From Antedon mediterranea (taxonomy: Eukaryota > Echinodermata > Crinoidea > Comatulida > Antedonidae): a stretch of 64,000 nt of DNA. The stretch is from positions 625,001-689,000 of the forward strand of contig NC_092671.1 in assembly GCF_964355755.1 (NCBI RefSeq). Direction: 5' to 3'. The notes beneath the pieces are model-generated. The model saw nothing but the letters and a program-made list of their open reading frames with translations, was not told where the DNA came from and did no database searches. Positions 48,501 to 61,400 of this stretch are shown here, in pieces (within the stretch, counting starts at the first letter, position 1; each line of letters starts with the position of its first letter). Position numbers and translations under genes: made by a program.

Positions 48501-51500
48501 TTATTTGAGGTATGCACGTAGGAAATCATTGTAAGAAATCCTGCCCTCCAAATTTTTATCGTAGTACGTCATCAAATGGAAGAACTCGTCCTCACTAAGG
48601 TTCACCATGAATTGACGCAAGACGTCCCTAAACTGATTTGTAGTGATGTAACCCTCAGCTTTTTCATCCAAACCACGGAACACTCGTCGCATCCTTTTCC
48701 AGTCTTGTACAACTCGTTCTCCAACACGGAGCATTAGATCGAGCATGTCACTACTTGCTGTACCAGGCGTCATCTGTAATTAAATTAATAATAGCAATGC
48801 TCATAATATCAACGACGATAATAACAAAATAGGCAACTGTAGGAACAATTATGAATGATATTGGATGGACAATATTAAATGGATGAATAACATTAAATGG
48901 ATGGATAATATTGGATGAATAATATTGAATGGATAAATGGATGGAAAACATTAGATGGATGAACAGAAGGATGAATGAATGACAACAACTGTATAAATGA
49001 ACAGAAAGGAAAACCTTGCAATGTTTACTTACTGGAAGACGAGATTTGTGGATTCGTTGGCGAGAAGTCAAATTCCTATCTCCACTTGCATTTGTAGATG
49101 GGTTCATGTTCAGGACAAAATTTCTCAAGAAGGAATTATAACTAAATCTGAAATGTGATTAAAATAATGGATATAAAAATATAATCGCTGTTATTTCAGT
49201 ATATAAAAACTTTATAATTACTTTATCTTTAAGAAAATGAACAAATAAAGTAGTAATAATATAGAATCATAATGGCTTGCTTCACTTTTTTCGGAGTTTG
49301 TTTTATATCATAATATCATATCTATATTATTATTGCATGACCAAATAAAAGATGACCACAAAATGTTGATGGTAAATAAAAATAATGAAAATAAAAATAA
49401 ATATTTCAATTTTGACTCTCCTATTTCACTAATCAACATATGCGATACAATCTTGTTTGTTCAAAATGCAATTATCACAAAATGTATAATATAACAACCA
49501 CTTACTTTCCATTTTCTTTTATGTCATATTTTGCCATAAGATCTCTGAAATCGTCTGATGATATTACCAAGTTCAAGTCTTCAATAATTTCTAAAATTTT
49601 GAAAGTTACATCAATTGTATTAACAAATGTGCATGGATTTGCGGCTAATATATTGTTGTGGTTCTGGCATACACATTCACTAATGTACTAGTAGTAAACT
49701 GTTATTGATACGTAGTATCTCAGTGTACTGCTATACCCATCCTTTGTAGTGGATTAATGTGCATGCATTGACATGGTATGACTATATAGTCCAACTACCA
49801 AATGTATCTATCTTTTTTCTTTGCATTATAATATATATATACTGTTTACAAAAAAACATTAATAAAAGATTTAAAGTTTCTTTGCATTAGTATTTGGTAA
49901 TCAAATTAATATAAAATAGAAAATGGAAAATTACTTAAAACATACTATTAGTGTAATTAGATTTGTTACCTTTAAAATCATAAATATCAATAAATCCTGT
50001 ATCATCCAGGTCCTTAGAGCGGCACTGACTTCTAATTCTCTGCCAGTATTTAAATATCTTATGTTTCAGTTTATGTTCAATGTTTTCTGCATTTACCATT
50101 GGTGTAACTGTTCCTGCTCTGCTAGACAATGAGCTCTGTGACTGTAAATAAAAGAACAAAATGTAAATTGTTACTAAGTTAATTTTTATGTAAATATTTA
50201 AAGTTTGTGGCAGTGTTCTATCCCCTGTTGCTACAGATTCAACTTAAATTTCAAAATCTCTAACGATAAAGCTAATATACATTGGTTTGTGTAAAGCTGT
50301 AGCTTGGTTGACATGCTTGCCTTCCAATCTTAAGGTACAATCTTTACCTAGTGCCAGGGTATCCCACAACTCTTTTTAAACCTCACTCCCCAGCTTCAAA
50401 TGAGACTTAGTTTATAAGCATGATGAATTATAAAATAGCGTATCCATCCTGTAATTCATTGGCGAGTAGCTTGCTGTTAGATTAGATAAATTTTTAAATG
50501 TTGTACAATTACATTGTATGAACTAGAATGTGTCAACAAACATACCTGTCTACTGTAGAGTCTTCTAGTTGGCAGATTAAACCCATTATCTAGAGGATGC
50601 AACACGTCATCTAACTCTTCAGATATTTCCAATTCAGAATAATCCCTAACAAACTTTCGGTAATTCATGTTTCCAAATTCATTTACTTCAACTGTACTCC
50701 AGAGAAGATCAAACTGAAATTAATATCAACAAGTTTTAAATAAAATGTTCACTTGATCAACTCACCGACTTTGTACATATTTTATGTAGAGCTTTATGTA
50801 CTTCAATCAAACTATTATGTATTTACTCCAAAAAAAAGGAAAAAAGGAGGAGGATGAAGGCATACATGCACCAACTATCATTCGATCAAATATGGACTGT
50901 ACTCCAAGACGATACCATTAAACAATCATGTTGTGATATTTGTCAATATAACATCAGCATAGCAACAGAAGAAGTCACGCTGAGTAGCTCAACAAAACTG
51001 TCTTGAGACCTAAGTTCATATTGGTTTATTTGTTAATGACCTATTTACGGATTGTTCATCTAAAGCTCTGTCTACACTATCAAAATAGTATGATGTGTTC
51101 CCGAATATGGTAGTAATACAGTATGCCCAAATATGGTAGTGATATGATGTCATCATGTCCATATATGGGCACATCACATTTTGTTTGATAGTGTAGGCAG
51201 AGCTTTATAAACAATAAATATTAGTTCAAAAGTCTTCTTGACATGACAATTAAATATTGACCTTTTGACCTACCTGTGAATCATTGAGTCTAAATGCAAG
51301 TTCGTTAATAACATTTTTGAAGTCGTCCCTGGTGACCACTCCAATGTTAGCATAGTCTAAGCTAGTGAAACGTTCCATAAACATGTCTTGGCGACCTGCA
51401 ACAGCTTCCTTCAGTTCTCTCTGAATATCAAGCAGGTTGATTTCTTGAGGGGACAACGTTTTTTTCTTTTCTTGTTTTTGCAATGATTCAAACCAATTCT

Positions 51501-52494
51501 GTGCAAGCTGAAAAAACAATCATTAAAATATGTAAGAATGGGTAAGATTTAGAAAAATACAAATAGATGAAGATGAAATTAAATGATAGACTTAAAACCC
51601 ACATGACCCTTATTTAAAGATGGGTGAAGGTGAACTTTCTATTTTAGTGGTGGAGTCAGGGAGTGGCAATAAAAGGCACAACACAAGTGACTTGACCAAT
51701 CAAAAGTGACAGTTTTGACGATCCATCTCATCATGATTGGCTAAATTACTTGCGATAAGTGGGATCCAAGCTTAACTTACTTACAGTAACATACTGGTAC
51801 CAAATATGGTACAAATCAAAACATCATTAGTAAAAGATAGCTTCCTATAAAAACTTTAACTTACATCTTGTTCACTAGTATTAAAGTCTTCCAGAAAAGC
51901 TTGATAGTTGATGGTGAGATCTTGATTCACTTTGAGCTGGGCCATCAAAGCTTTGAATTGTTTATTAGTCAGTTTGAAACAAAAATTATCAAGAATTCGA
52001 CGGAATTGGGAGGCATCAACCCGCCCTCGCTTTTCACGATCAAATGCACCAAATGCCTGAAAAAACAAGTCATATAGTTGAATTATTTATGATAATACGG
52101 GAAGTACTTTAAATTAAGATAATTTTAGGAATTTTAGCAATGTCCAAAACCTTCTGATAGAAGTAAACAATTAATCCAATGTTATTATGTTTTAAATTTG
52201 ATTTGATTTAATCTGATTTTGATTCAAAGTAAATTTGATCAGATGAGAATTGTTCATACAAAGCAAATTGCTAAATAAATGTTGAAATAGTTACTCACAG
52301 CCATCAAGACACCTAGATTCTCCATAACCATTAACTTGATCTTTTTGACAGCTTTATCTGGTGGAAGTTGGGAGAAGGTTTCTGGTCGGACCACTGGATG
52401 ATTCTTCTGTCGGAATTTCAATTCCCGACCCTCATCAAAAGCATCCAAGAATTCGGTGTAGTTTAACATATTGCTGCCTGACATCAATCCAATT
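48501..52494 (-). CDS. EFCAB6: EFCAB6-like exons 17-24: C-terminal EF-hand region
   Basis: Loops or decayed loops: SNMLNYTEFLDAF (exon 17), DREKRGRVDASQ and DLTINYQAF (exon 18), DYANIGVVTRDD (exon 19), GNMNYRKFVRDY (exon 20), DLDDTGFIDIYD (exon 21), DEKAEGYITTNQ and DKNLEGRISYND (exon 24). The last exon ends NDFLRAYLK and TAA. Exons 22-23 are short (85 and 115 nt) but phase-consistent. The end on an EF-hand pair matches the family. Confidence 0.88.
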
Positions 52495-55400
52495 CTACAA
52501 AAAAGCATAAAAACCTCTAAATAAAAAGTAAATGAAAAAGAGGAATAAAATAAAATGTTGTGTTATAAAGTACCATAGTTGTTTCTATGTGTTATAGAGT
52601 AAAATGTTGTGTTATAAAGTGCCATAGTTGTTACTATGTGTTATGGAGTAAAATGTTGTGTTATAAAGTACCATAGTTGTTTCTATGTGTTATAGAGTAA
52701 AATGTTGTGTTATAAAGTACCATAGTTGTTTCTATGTGTTATAGAGTAAAATGTTGTGTTATAAAGTACCATAGTTGTTTCTATGTGTTATAGAGTAAAA
52801 TGTTGTGTTATAAAGTACCATAGTTGTTTCTATGTGTTATAGAGTAAAATGTTGTGTTATAAAGTACCATAGTTGTTTCTATGTGTTATAGAGTAAAATG
52901 TTGTGTTATAAAGTACCATAGTTGTTTCTATGTGTTATAGAGTAAAATGTTGTGTTATAAAGTACCATAGTTGTTTCTATGTGTTATAGAGTAAAATGTT
53001 GTGTTATAAAGTACCATAGTTGTTTCTATGTGTTATAGAGTAAAATGTTGTGTTATAAAGTACCATAGTTGTTTCTATGTGTTATAGAGTAAAATGTTGT
53101 GTTATAAAGTACCATAGTTGTTTCTATGTGTTATAGAGTAAAATGTTGTGTTATAAAGTACCATAGTTGTTTCTATGTGTTATAGAGTAAAATGTTGTGT
53201 TATAAAGTACCATAGTTGTTTCTATGTGTTATAGAGTAAAATGTTGTGTTATAAAGTACCATAGTTGTTTCTATGTGTTATAGAGTAAAATGTTGTGTTA
53301 TAAAGTACCATAGTTGTTTCTATGTGTTATAGAGTAAAATGTTGTGTTATAAAGTACCATAGTTGTTTCTATGTGTTATAGAGTAAAATGTTGTGTTATA
53401 AAGTGCCATAGTTGTTTCTATGTGTTATAGAGTAAAATGTTGTGTTATAGAGTGCCATAGTTGTTTCTATGTGTTATAGAGTAAAATGTTGTGTTATAAA
53501 GTGCCATAGTTGTTTCTATGTGTTATAGAGTAAAATGTTGTGTTATAAAGTGCCATAGTTGTTTCTATGTGTTATAGAATAAAATGTTGTGTTATAAAGT
53601 ACCATAGTTGTTTCTATGTGTTATAGAGTAAAATGTTGTGTTATAAAGTGCCATAGTTGTTACTATGTGTTATAGAGTAAAATGTTGTGTTATAAAGTAC
53701 CATAGTTGTTTCTATGTGTTATAGAGTAAAATGTTGTGTTATAAAGTACCATAGTTGTTTCTATGTGTTATAGAGTAAAATGTTGTGTTATAAAGTGCCA
53801 TAGTTGTTACTATGTGTTATAGAGTAAAATGTTGTGTTATAAAGTACCATAGTTGTTTCTATGTGTTATAGAGTAAAATGTTGTGTTATAAAGTACCATA
53901 GTTGTTTCTATGTGTTATAGAGTAAAATGTTGTGTTATAAAGTACCATAGTTGTTACTATGTGTTAAAGAGTAAAATGTTGTGTTATAAAGTACCATAGT
54001 TGTTTCTATGTGTTATAGAGTAAAATGTTGTGTTATAAAATACCATAGTTGTTTCTATGTGTTATAGAGTGCCATAGTTGTTTCTATGTGTTATTATTAT
54101 AGAGTTCTGAAACTTGAGAAACTTTTCATTGGAACATTATTATTTTTAATAGAGTGACATTTTCTATTGTGAGAAACTTTTAATTTGTTATTGTTAGAAC
54201 TTAGAGGTTATTTCAATTCAAAAAGACATTTATTTTCGTCCAACAAACAATAAGAAAAAGATAGTAATGGATGAAGGCAGACTCTTAATAAGATAAAAAT
54301 CTTGTGGTGGGATTTCCCAAGACAAGTTGATATCGTAACAATAAAACAAATCAATAAATAAACAACGAGAACAATTTGTATATAAAATTACCTCTGCAAA
54401 AACTCCATCAGAATGCCATCAGTGACTAAATAGTTATGTTCAAGAAGCACCTTCTGAAGATCTTTGATGGAGATCTTCCCAGTGTTGCCAGTGTCAATGG
54501 CATTGAAGGCTTCTTGGAAGGAGCTGTAACAATCTCTAAAACGGTCTTTTAAGCCTTGCTCTAGCTGGTCAGCAGAGATAAATGTTGCATTCTGAGCCTG
54601 GTTTAGCGTGATATTCATTCTGAAATTAAGAATTTACAACGTAATTAATAGTTGGTTTAAAAGTATAAGGCAATGAAAATGAGTAAAAACCAAACTAGTA
54701 CTTTCTACTGAGTAAATTATAGGTGGGTAGGGTAAAGGTGGGTTGGATCGGTGCGCTTTGGGGTTTATAATCAATCTAAAGCTCTGTCTACACTATCAAA
54801 ATAGTTTGAAAAAAAAAAAAAGATGTGCCCAAATATGGTAGTGATATGCTTAAATATGGTAGTGATATGACATCTATATATGGGCACATCACATTTTTTT
54901 GTCACTTTCACCATAATTAACTGCAGTAATAATTGCAGTTGAAGTCCTCAAATGTTTAAATAAGATTGCCATAAAAACATACTGCTTTTGCTGCTGGTCA
55001 TCATGATGTAGTTCTAGATTTGCCTGAGAGTTGTCTACAATTCTCTTGCTGACACCCTCACTGTCTCCAGGAGCAAATGCTTGTCCCATCATCTTTAGGA
55101 AGTATTGGTGATCAATATAGCCTTTGTCTTGAGGATCATACCTAAAGTTGAGAAAGTTACATGCATAATTTTCAATTTGGTGGGCATCCAAATTTTACAC
55201 TAGTCAGAGGGGAGACTATACATTGTTTGATGCACCCTAGGTAAACTGTAATATCAAGAATGTAATATCATGTTTATCACATAATTCTGAAAGATGAAAA
55301 TGTTCACCAAAACAATCTTTGATCGGTATTTATTAAATGATACAATGTTAAATCAATGTACCGGTGGTTAGAGGAGTGTTGTATTTCTACACCAGACCCA

Positions 55401-58400
55401 TTCACACGTGGATCTTCAAACAGCTCTATGAAGTATGTATAACTTAAATGATACAATGGAATACAAATTACCACCAAATTATCACCAACAAAATAAAGTA
55501 ATTCTAACCTCTTCCAAAGACGACTAAATTCATCCTTGGTCATGGTTATCATGAAAGTGTAGAGAAGGTCGCGGAGTTCTTTCCGTGTGATAACACCGTT
55601 GCTGTTCTTATCGATTGATCTGAAAGCCTTTGCCAAATCATGATATTGTCTCTCTGCTTTAGCCACCAGGATCTGGTGTACCTCTTCCGCTATTAACTTG
55701 GCTGGGGCTAGAGTTTGGTTATATCTGGAATCAAAGTAAAATATTTGATTTTTAATAATAAAAACTATAAAATATTCAGCCTATTTTTTTATGATCCTGT
55801 ACTCCTTTTTATATCTCCAATTATAAATAGTTTTCTCTTCTTTCTGGCTGTTTTACTATAATTTTTTGATTTGATCTCCATAAAACTGATACTCACAACA
55901 TTGTCTATTTTTTGTTTGGTTGTTGCATATTTCAAATAGGATTTAATTGTTTTATAGAGTTTTTTCAACTTCAATCAAAGTATTTTATGATTGCAATGAA
56001 TAAATAAATTCAGCCTACACGAATGATGTAATCATTAAGCAGCAACAAAAGCCCAATTTCCCTCCTTACCTGTGGTCCGAATCCAGCCATTTGTGACCCT
56101 CTTCTGTGTCCACAAGTTCAAACTTATCTAAGAACTGACGGTAGTTGAGTTTAGTTCGTCTACTAATACCAATTTGTGACATGAGGGATACAAATTCTTG
56201 ATCAGAAATGACAAACATCATGGTACCCATTATTCGGTTGAAATCATCACGACCTATCAATCCGTCATGATCGTCATCCAGTTTGTAAAAAGCGTCTCTT
56301 AAACTCTGTAAAGTAAACAATATTATTTGTTTTTTTTAACAATACAGTGTACAAGAAAAGCAAACATAGAATTTAAAAACATCAACATCTAGTCATTGAT
56401 TGAATTAGAATTTACTTTACTAATTACTTTCTCTACTAACTAAAAATATGTAATAGCTTGTTACCTACCCCATAAGTTTCTCTAAGCTTACTGAGAAGCT
56501 TAGCTCCAACTTGATCTGCTGTCATTTTTTGTATTGGTAAATCAATGTACCGGTGGTTTGAGGAGTGTTGTATTTCTACACCAGGCCCATTCACACGTGG
56601 ATCTTCAAACAGCTCTATGAAGTCTGTATAACTTAGAGGCGTTTTGGAAATACCAAGGCGGTCACAGAGAATTTGAAACTGATCATCTAACATATACATT
56701 CCAAAACTCTCCAACACCTACAATAAAATGACAAAACATACTATACTGTAAAGAGATTGTTTCTAATGTCTGAAGCAATATTTTTAATTTAACATCTAAG
56801 CACAACATCAATTTATAGTCAAGATTTAAAAAAAACAGACCTCTCTGAGTTCCTTTTTGTGTAGTTTTCCTTTTTTGTTTTTACAGTATCTTAAAAAGTT
56901 CTGCCGTATATGTGAAGATTTCTGTGACATCCGATCTTTCAACTTTATGATGACGGTATCAGCTGACATCTGGTTGGTCTGATTGAGGGCGTTTACTTGG
57001 ACTTGATAAAGACGCATATCTAAGTCAGCTTGTCTTTGCTGTTCATTGAGGTCACTGAGAACATGAATTTGTGTACTGGTGCCAACGACATCTCCTGGGG
57101 AGACATCAACGTCGAGTGCGTCTAAGAACTGTGCTAACAGGATTTTACCATCACTTCCCTCCTCACAACGGTTCCATAAACTGTAACAATGGTTTATGTC
57201 AAAATATGTATCTTAAATAATGTGAAAAATAATGAAACATGAAAGCAACAGCAATTACATGCAACATTTTGTCAAATTCAAGTGAACTTATTTATTCAGT
57301 CAGGGGGAAAATAGCAAAAATATTCCTACTTTCTAGGAGTTTTATCAGATAATCTATATTATTTTGACAACTCTTGTAACATGACCACAGTGCTGATATT
57401 GCCATTTTCCCCTAAATGTATTAGGGTAGAATAAATACTTTAGAATACGATATATCAATTATTTTAATGATTTTTTGTTGTATTCTTTAGAACATTGTAT
57501 GAAATATATTATTCCCTCACCTTTCAAGATGGTCATTCGACAGTGTCATGACGTGTCTATTCAACAATTTACGCAAGTTTCGTTTTGTTATATAACCTGT
57601 TTCATCCGGATCCATGCTTCGGAATGCGGCACTCAATGGTTTCCAATATTCCACAATCTTTTCCTTCAGGATTTCTTCTAAAGTGCTCCATGCAAGAGTA
57701 GCAGGGGCTGGGTCACTGTTGTACCGATGGGCTGAGTTTAACCACTTATGTCCCTCCTATATTACAAAAAGTTGAAAAGTAATCATGTACACTCCTCTAC
57801 TTTATATTGTTATTCATTTGTATACTGCCTTTATTTTCAAACTATATAATCATAATGGTTTTGTTTATTCATTTTCTTTTTTTAATGTCAATATTTATTC
57901 TTTTTTTAAAGGTACATATTAGCTTAAAGATCTATGCTCTACTTAGGACAGATTTTAAAATATGCATCCTCCATGTATGTATAAATTGAAGATGGCCCAA
58001 ATAGTTTAGTTTCAAAAATGAATTTAATAACAAACAATATTAAAAACAAATATTCTACTTTCCAGTGTGTCTAGTTTTTTTATTTCAATAAAAATGTTAT
58101 TCACCTCTGTTTCTCTGACTTCAAAGAGGTCTAAGAATCGATGATAGTGGATAGAATTCCTGCCATCTGCATCCAGAAGATTCATAAGAGCCTGCAACTC
58201 TTTCTCATTTAAATTTATTGTGAACTTCTTCAGAACCTTCTGAAATTCCTTCCTACTAACTTTACCATCTCGGTTCTACAGCAAAATTGTAATAAATGTT
58301 GTAAACTTTACATTTTAAATAATCTTTCACAATAATATACAAATAATGAATGTTTACGAGTCGAATATAATACACACACATTTTTATTATGTTACCCACA

Positions 58401-61400
58401 ATTGTCCGGAATCTATTTATGTGTTTATAATGTACCTTTACAAACGTTAAAAATAAAATGATGAAACAGTAACCCTACTCTGTGATACACTCTACGTATT
58501 TTTATAATAACTTATTTCTGTACATCTTCCTAAACCGCATATTTTTAAATTACCATTAGCCAATTTAGGACAGCACATTTTTTAACCAATTTCACAATTA
58601 GGTCATGGGAAGTTATCATGAATTCATCCAATTGGATGGTTAAACTGCTAGAATATTGCATGTGTTTACTTACATAATCAAAGACAAGGAATGCATCCTT
58701 TATTGAAGTATATCTGGTTGTAACATGTTTATGAAGCATCTTAAGGAGGTCCTTCATTTCAACATCATACTCTGCTTCCCGAATTGGATTCACTCTGCAA
58801 GGTTGTACAATCAAACATTAAATCTATAACAAAATACTCAATACAATGTTTATATTTTTAAGTCTTTTCAATAAATTGTACAATCTAGTATCGGTGATTG
58901 TTACTCACTTGTGGTTGCACTTAATTGGCAAAGTTTGTCCATTTCCTTCAATTCTTGGATTTTGGAATTTTTCTAGAAAATGTTCCCATGGAACTTTGTG
59001 GGAGGCTTTGAATCCACACCTGAAATAAATGTACAGTTAGCATCAATGTTAGGGCCTGTCAATCAAACAATACAATTAATAAATAAATTATAGGGTGTGT
59101 ACAGTAAGAAGCCAACATACTGAAATTTGAGTGTTTAACTTCATGTTACAAATGTAACAAAGAATTTCTTTCTTTCATTCATTAACATTTATTCAGCAAT
59201 AATATCATTATATTTACATTGTTATATAGAATATTGCAGGGATCTTACAGAGAAAGTTTATTTTCTGTAGTCGTAAGACATTTTGAAAAAAGAAAACACA
59301 AAGAAAATTATGAAATAAAGTTTCATACAAGTTGAGGAAGAAAATAAATGTATCTTTATGTTCTTATTGTTGACGAGCATACTAATTTCCTATTGTGGAC
59401 TAATAAATGAATTGAACTTAAAACACAAATAGTACTACATACTGTAAACTACATAAGCTTTCAACCTCTTCATCTATCACAACAAACAGTACTACATATT
59501 GTAAACTACATAAGCTTTCAACCTCTTCATCTATCACAACAAAAGCAGTATGCTACATACTGTAAACTACATAAGCTTTCAACCTCTTCATCTATCACAA
59601 CAAAAGCAGTATACTACATATTGTAAACTACATAAGCTTTCAACCTCTTCATCTATCACAACAAAAGCAGTATGCCTCCACTTTACAGCATTACGCCTAT
59701 AATAGGTGATTGTAGTATAATAACCAACATTTCCAACAACACTTTCCTTCTAAACCTTCATAACATGTCAAATAACCCACACTGACCTGTCCATTAACTG
59801 TGAGAATAGTTGGTCTGACATTGGTAATGTAAAATGTACAAGCACTGACTTCAAATCCTCTAGGTAAATGTAACCATCTTGTTTGCTGTCAAACGCCATG
59901 AACGCTTTCTTTAAGTTTACATAATTCTCTTTCATCTGTCACAAACCAAAAATGTTTATTGTTAATACTATTAGTTAAAATTTGAGCCACATGTTTACAC
60001 TAACATTTTAGGTATTAGTAAGGTTATGTGTTGATCCCTGTTCATTTATTTGTCTGTATATGTACAAGATATCTCAAGATATCCTACCTAAGAAAAGACA
60101 GTATTTGTTGTAATATGATTGTATAGACTTCAATTTGGTGTCATTTAGATTCGCATTGCTGCCTATGTTAGTGTGGTGGAGATTTGCTTTTTTATCTAGT
60201 TATATATTTAATTCTAGTTATATATTTAATTTGGATTCTACAGTATAAAACAAACAGTTACCCGTTTCCTTAATTCTGCTTCAATCTGTCCAAAGTTCAT
60301 TCCTTTAACCATATCATCTGTTCTGTTAATCACTGCCAGTTTTTCTGTTTCATTCTGACGGAGATTTTGTTTCTCAGTAAAGCCAAGCCCAACCTTTGCT
60401 CCGTCTGGCATTGTTTTCTTCCTTCTTTCAACGTTGATACCAAGTCTTCTCAAAAACTCATAGTAGTTTATAATTCCCGAATGATGAAAATCATACCGAG
60501 CCCACAACCTAACATTAACAATTTTTAATTTTAAATTAATTTACCACAATAATACATTAGCACAGTTTTGCTGTGCCTGTAACAGGGTACATGAACAATT
60601 AGCACTAGCTCCATTTTCCATTCTAGATTTTTTGTTTGTTTTGGGTTTCAGACTGCTCAAGACCATAATTATCCCATATATATTTGAGTAACAGGTGGTT
60701 GGTAGAATGGGTATCAAAAAACTAAAGTAATATTAAACAACCCTGGGGCAAATATATTTGCTATCAAAATACAAAACATTCTGGAAAATCATTTACCTGT
60801 CAAACTGACTGTCAGACATTCGTAGACAGTAATTCTCCAGAACTTTACGCATCTCATGTTGCTGAATACGACCGTCGCGATTATAATCAAACAATCGCAA
60901 CGCTCTTAAAACATTCTTCATATTTGCTGCAATTCTTTCACGCAACTGACGCTCAAGTACATCAACACCCATGTCATGTGGTGATTGTGTGTAGCTGTAC
61001 CTGAAGAATATAATATAAATGGATTAAGCAATTTAGCAACAAAATAATGATACTTGTTTTTCCATAAATTATAACAATAACACAATTATATTACAGCTCT
61101 TAATATCCATAAATAAAAAAAAAAAATATATGACCAAAGATAAGATATACTTGATATATATTTCATTAAATCCTTTTATTTTTTGAATTGTATCAGTCTC
61201 TTTTTGTATAGTTTTCTAATCATATGTACTGTAAATGGTAACTTAAATAAAGTTGTTGTTATTATATACAGAAATTAGGTAAATTCCACTAAATCTGTTA
61301 ATAAGTTGAATTTTTAAAATTATTTTTTATTATTGAGTGACTCTCAATGACATCTCAAATGCTAAATAGAGATATCAAAAGCATGTACAGCTGCCGGAAA

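Noticed and set aside
52551-54098. CRISPR-like array
   Set aside because: Repeats are contiguous 49-bp units without unique spacers in a eukaryotic intron.
55304-55666. Extra EFCAB6 exon or a longer exon 14
   Set aside because: Phase and domain order join exon 14 directly to 55141 (YDPQDKG loop). The exon-12-like part is a transposed copy. It could still be used by intron retention, so it is reported as a finding.
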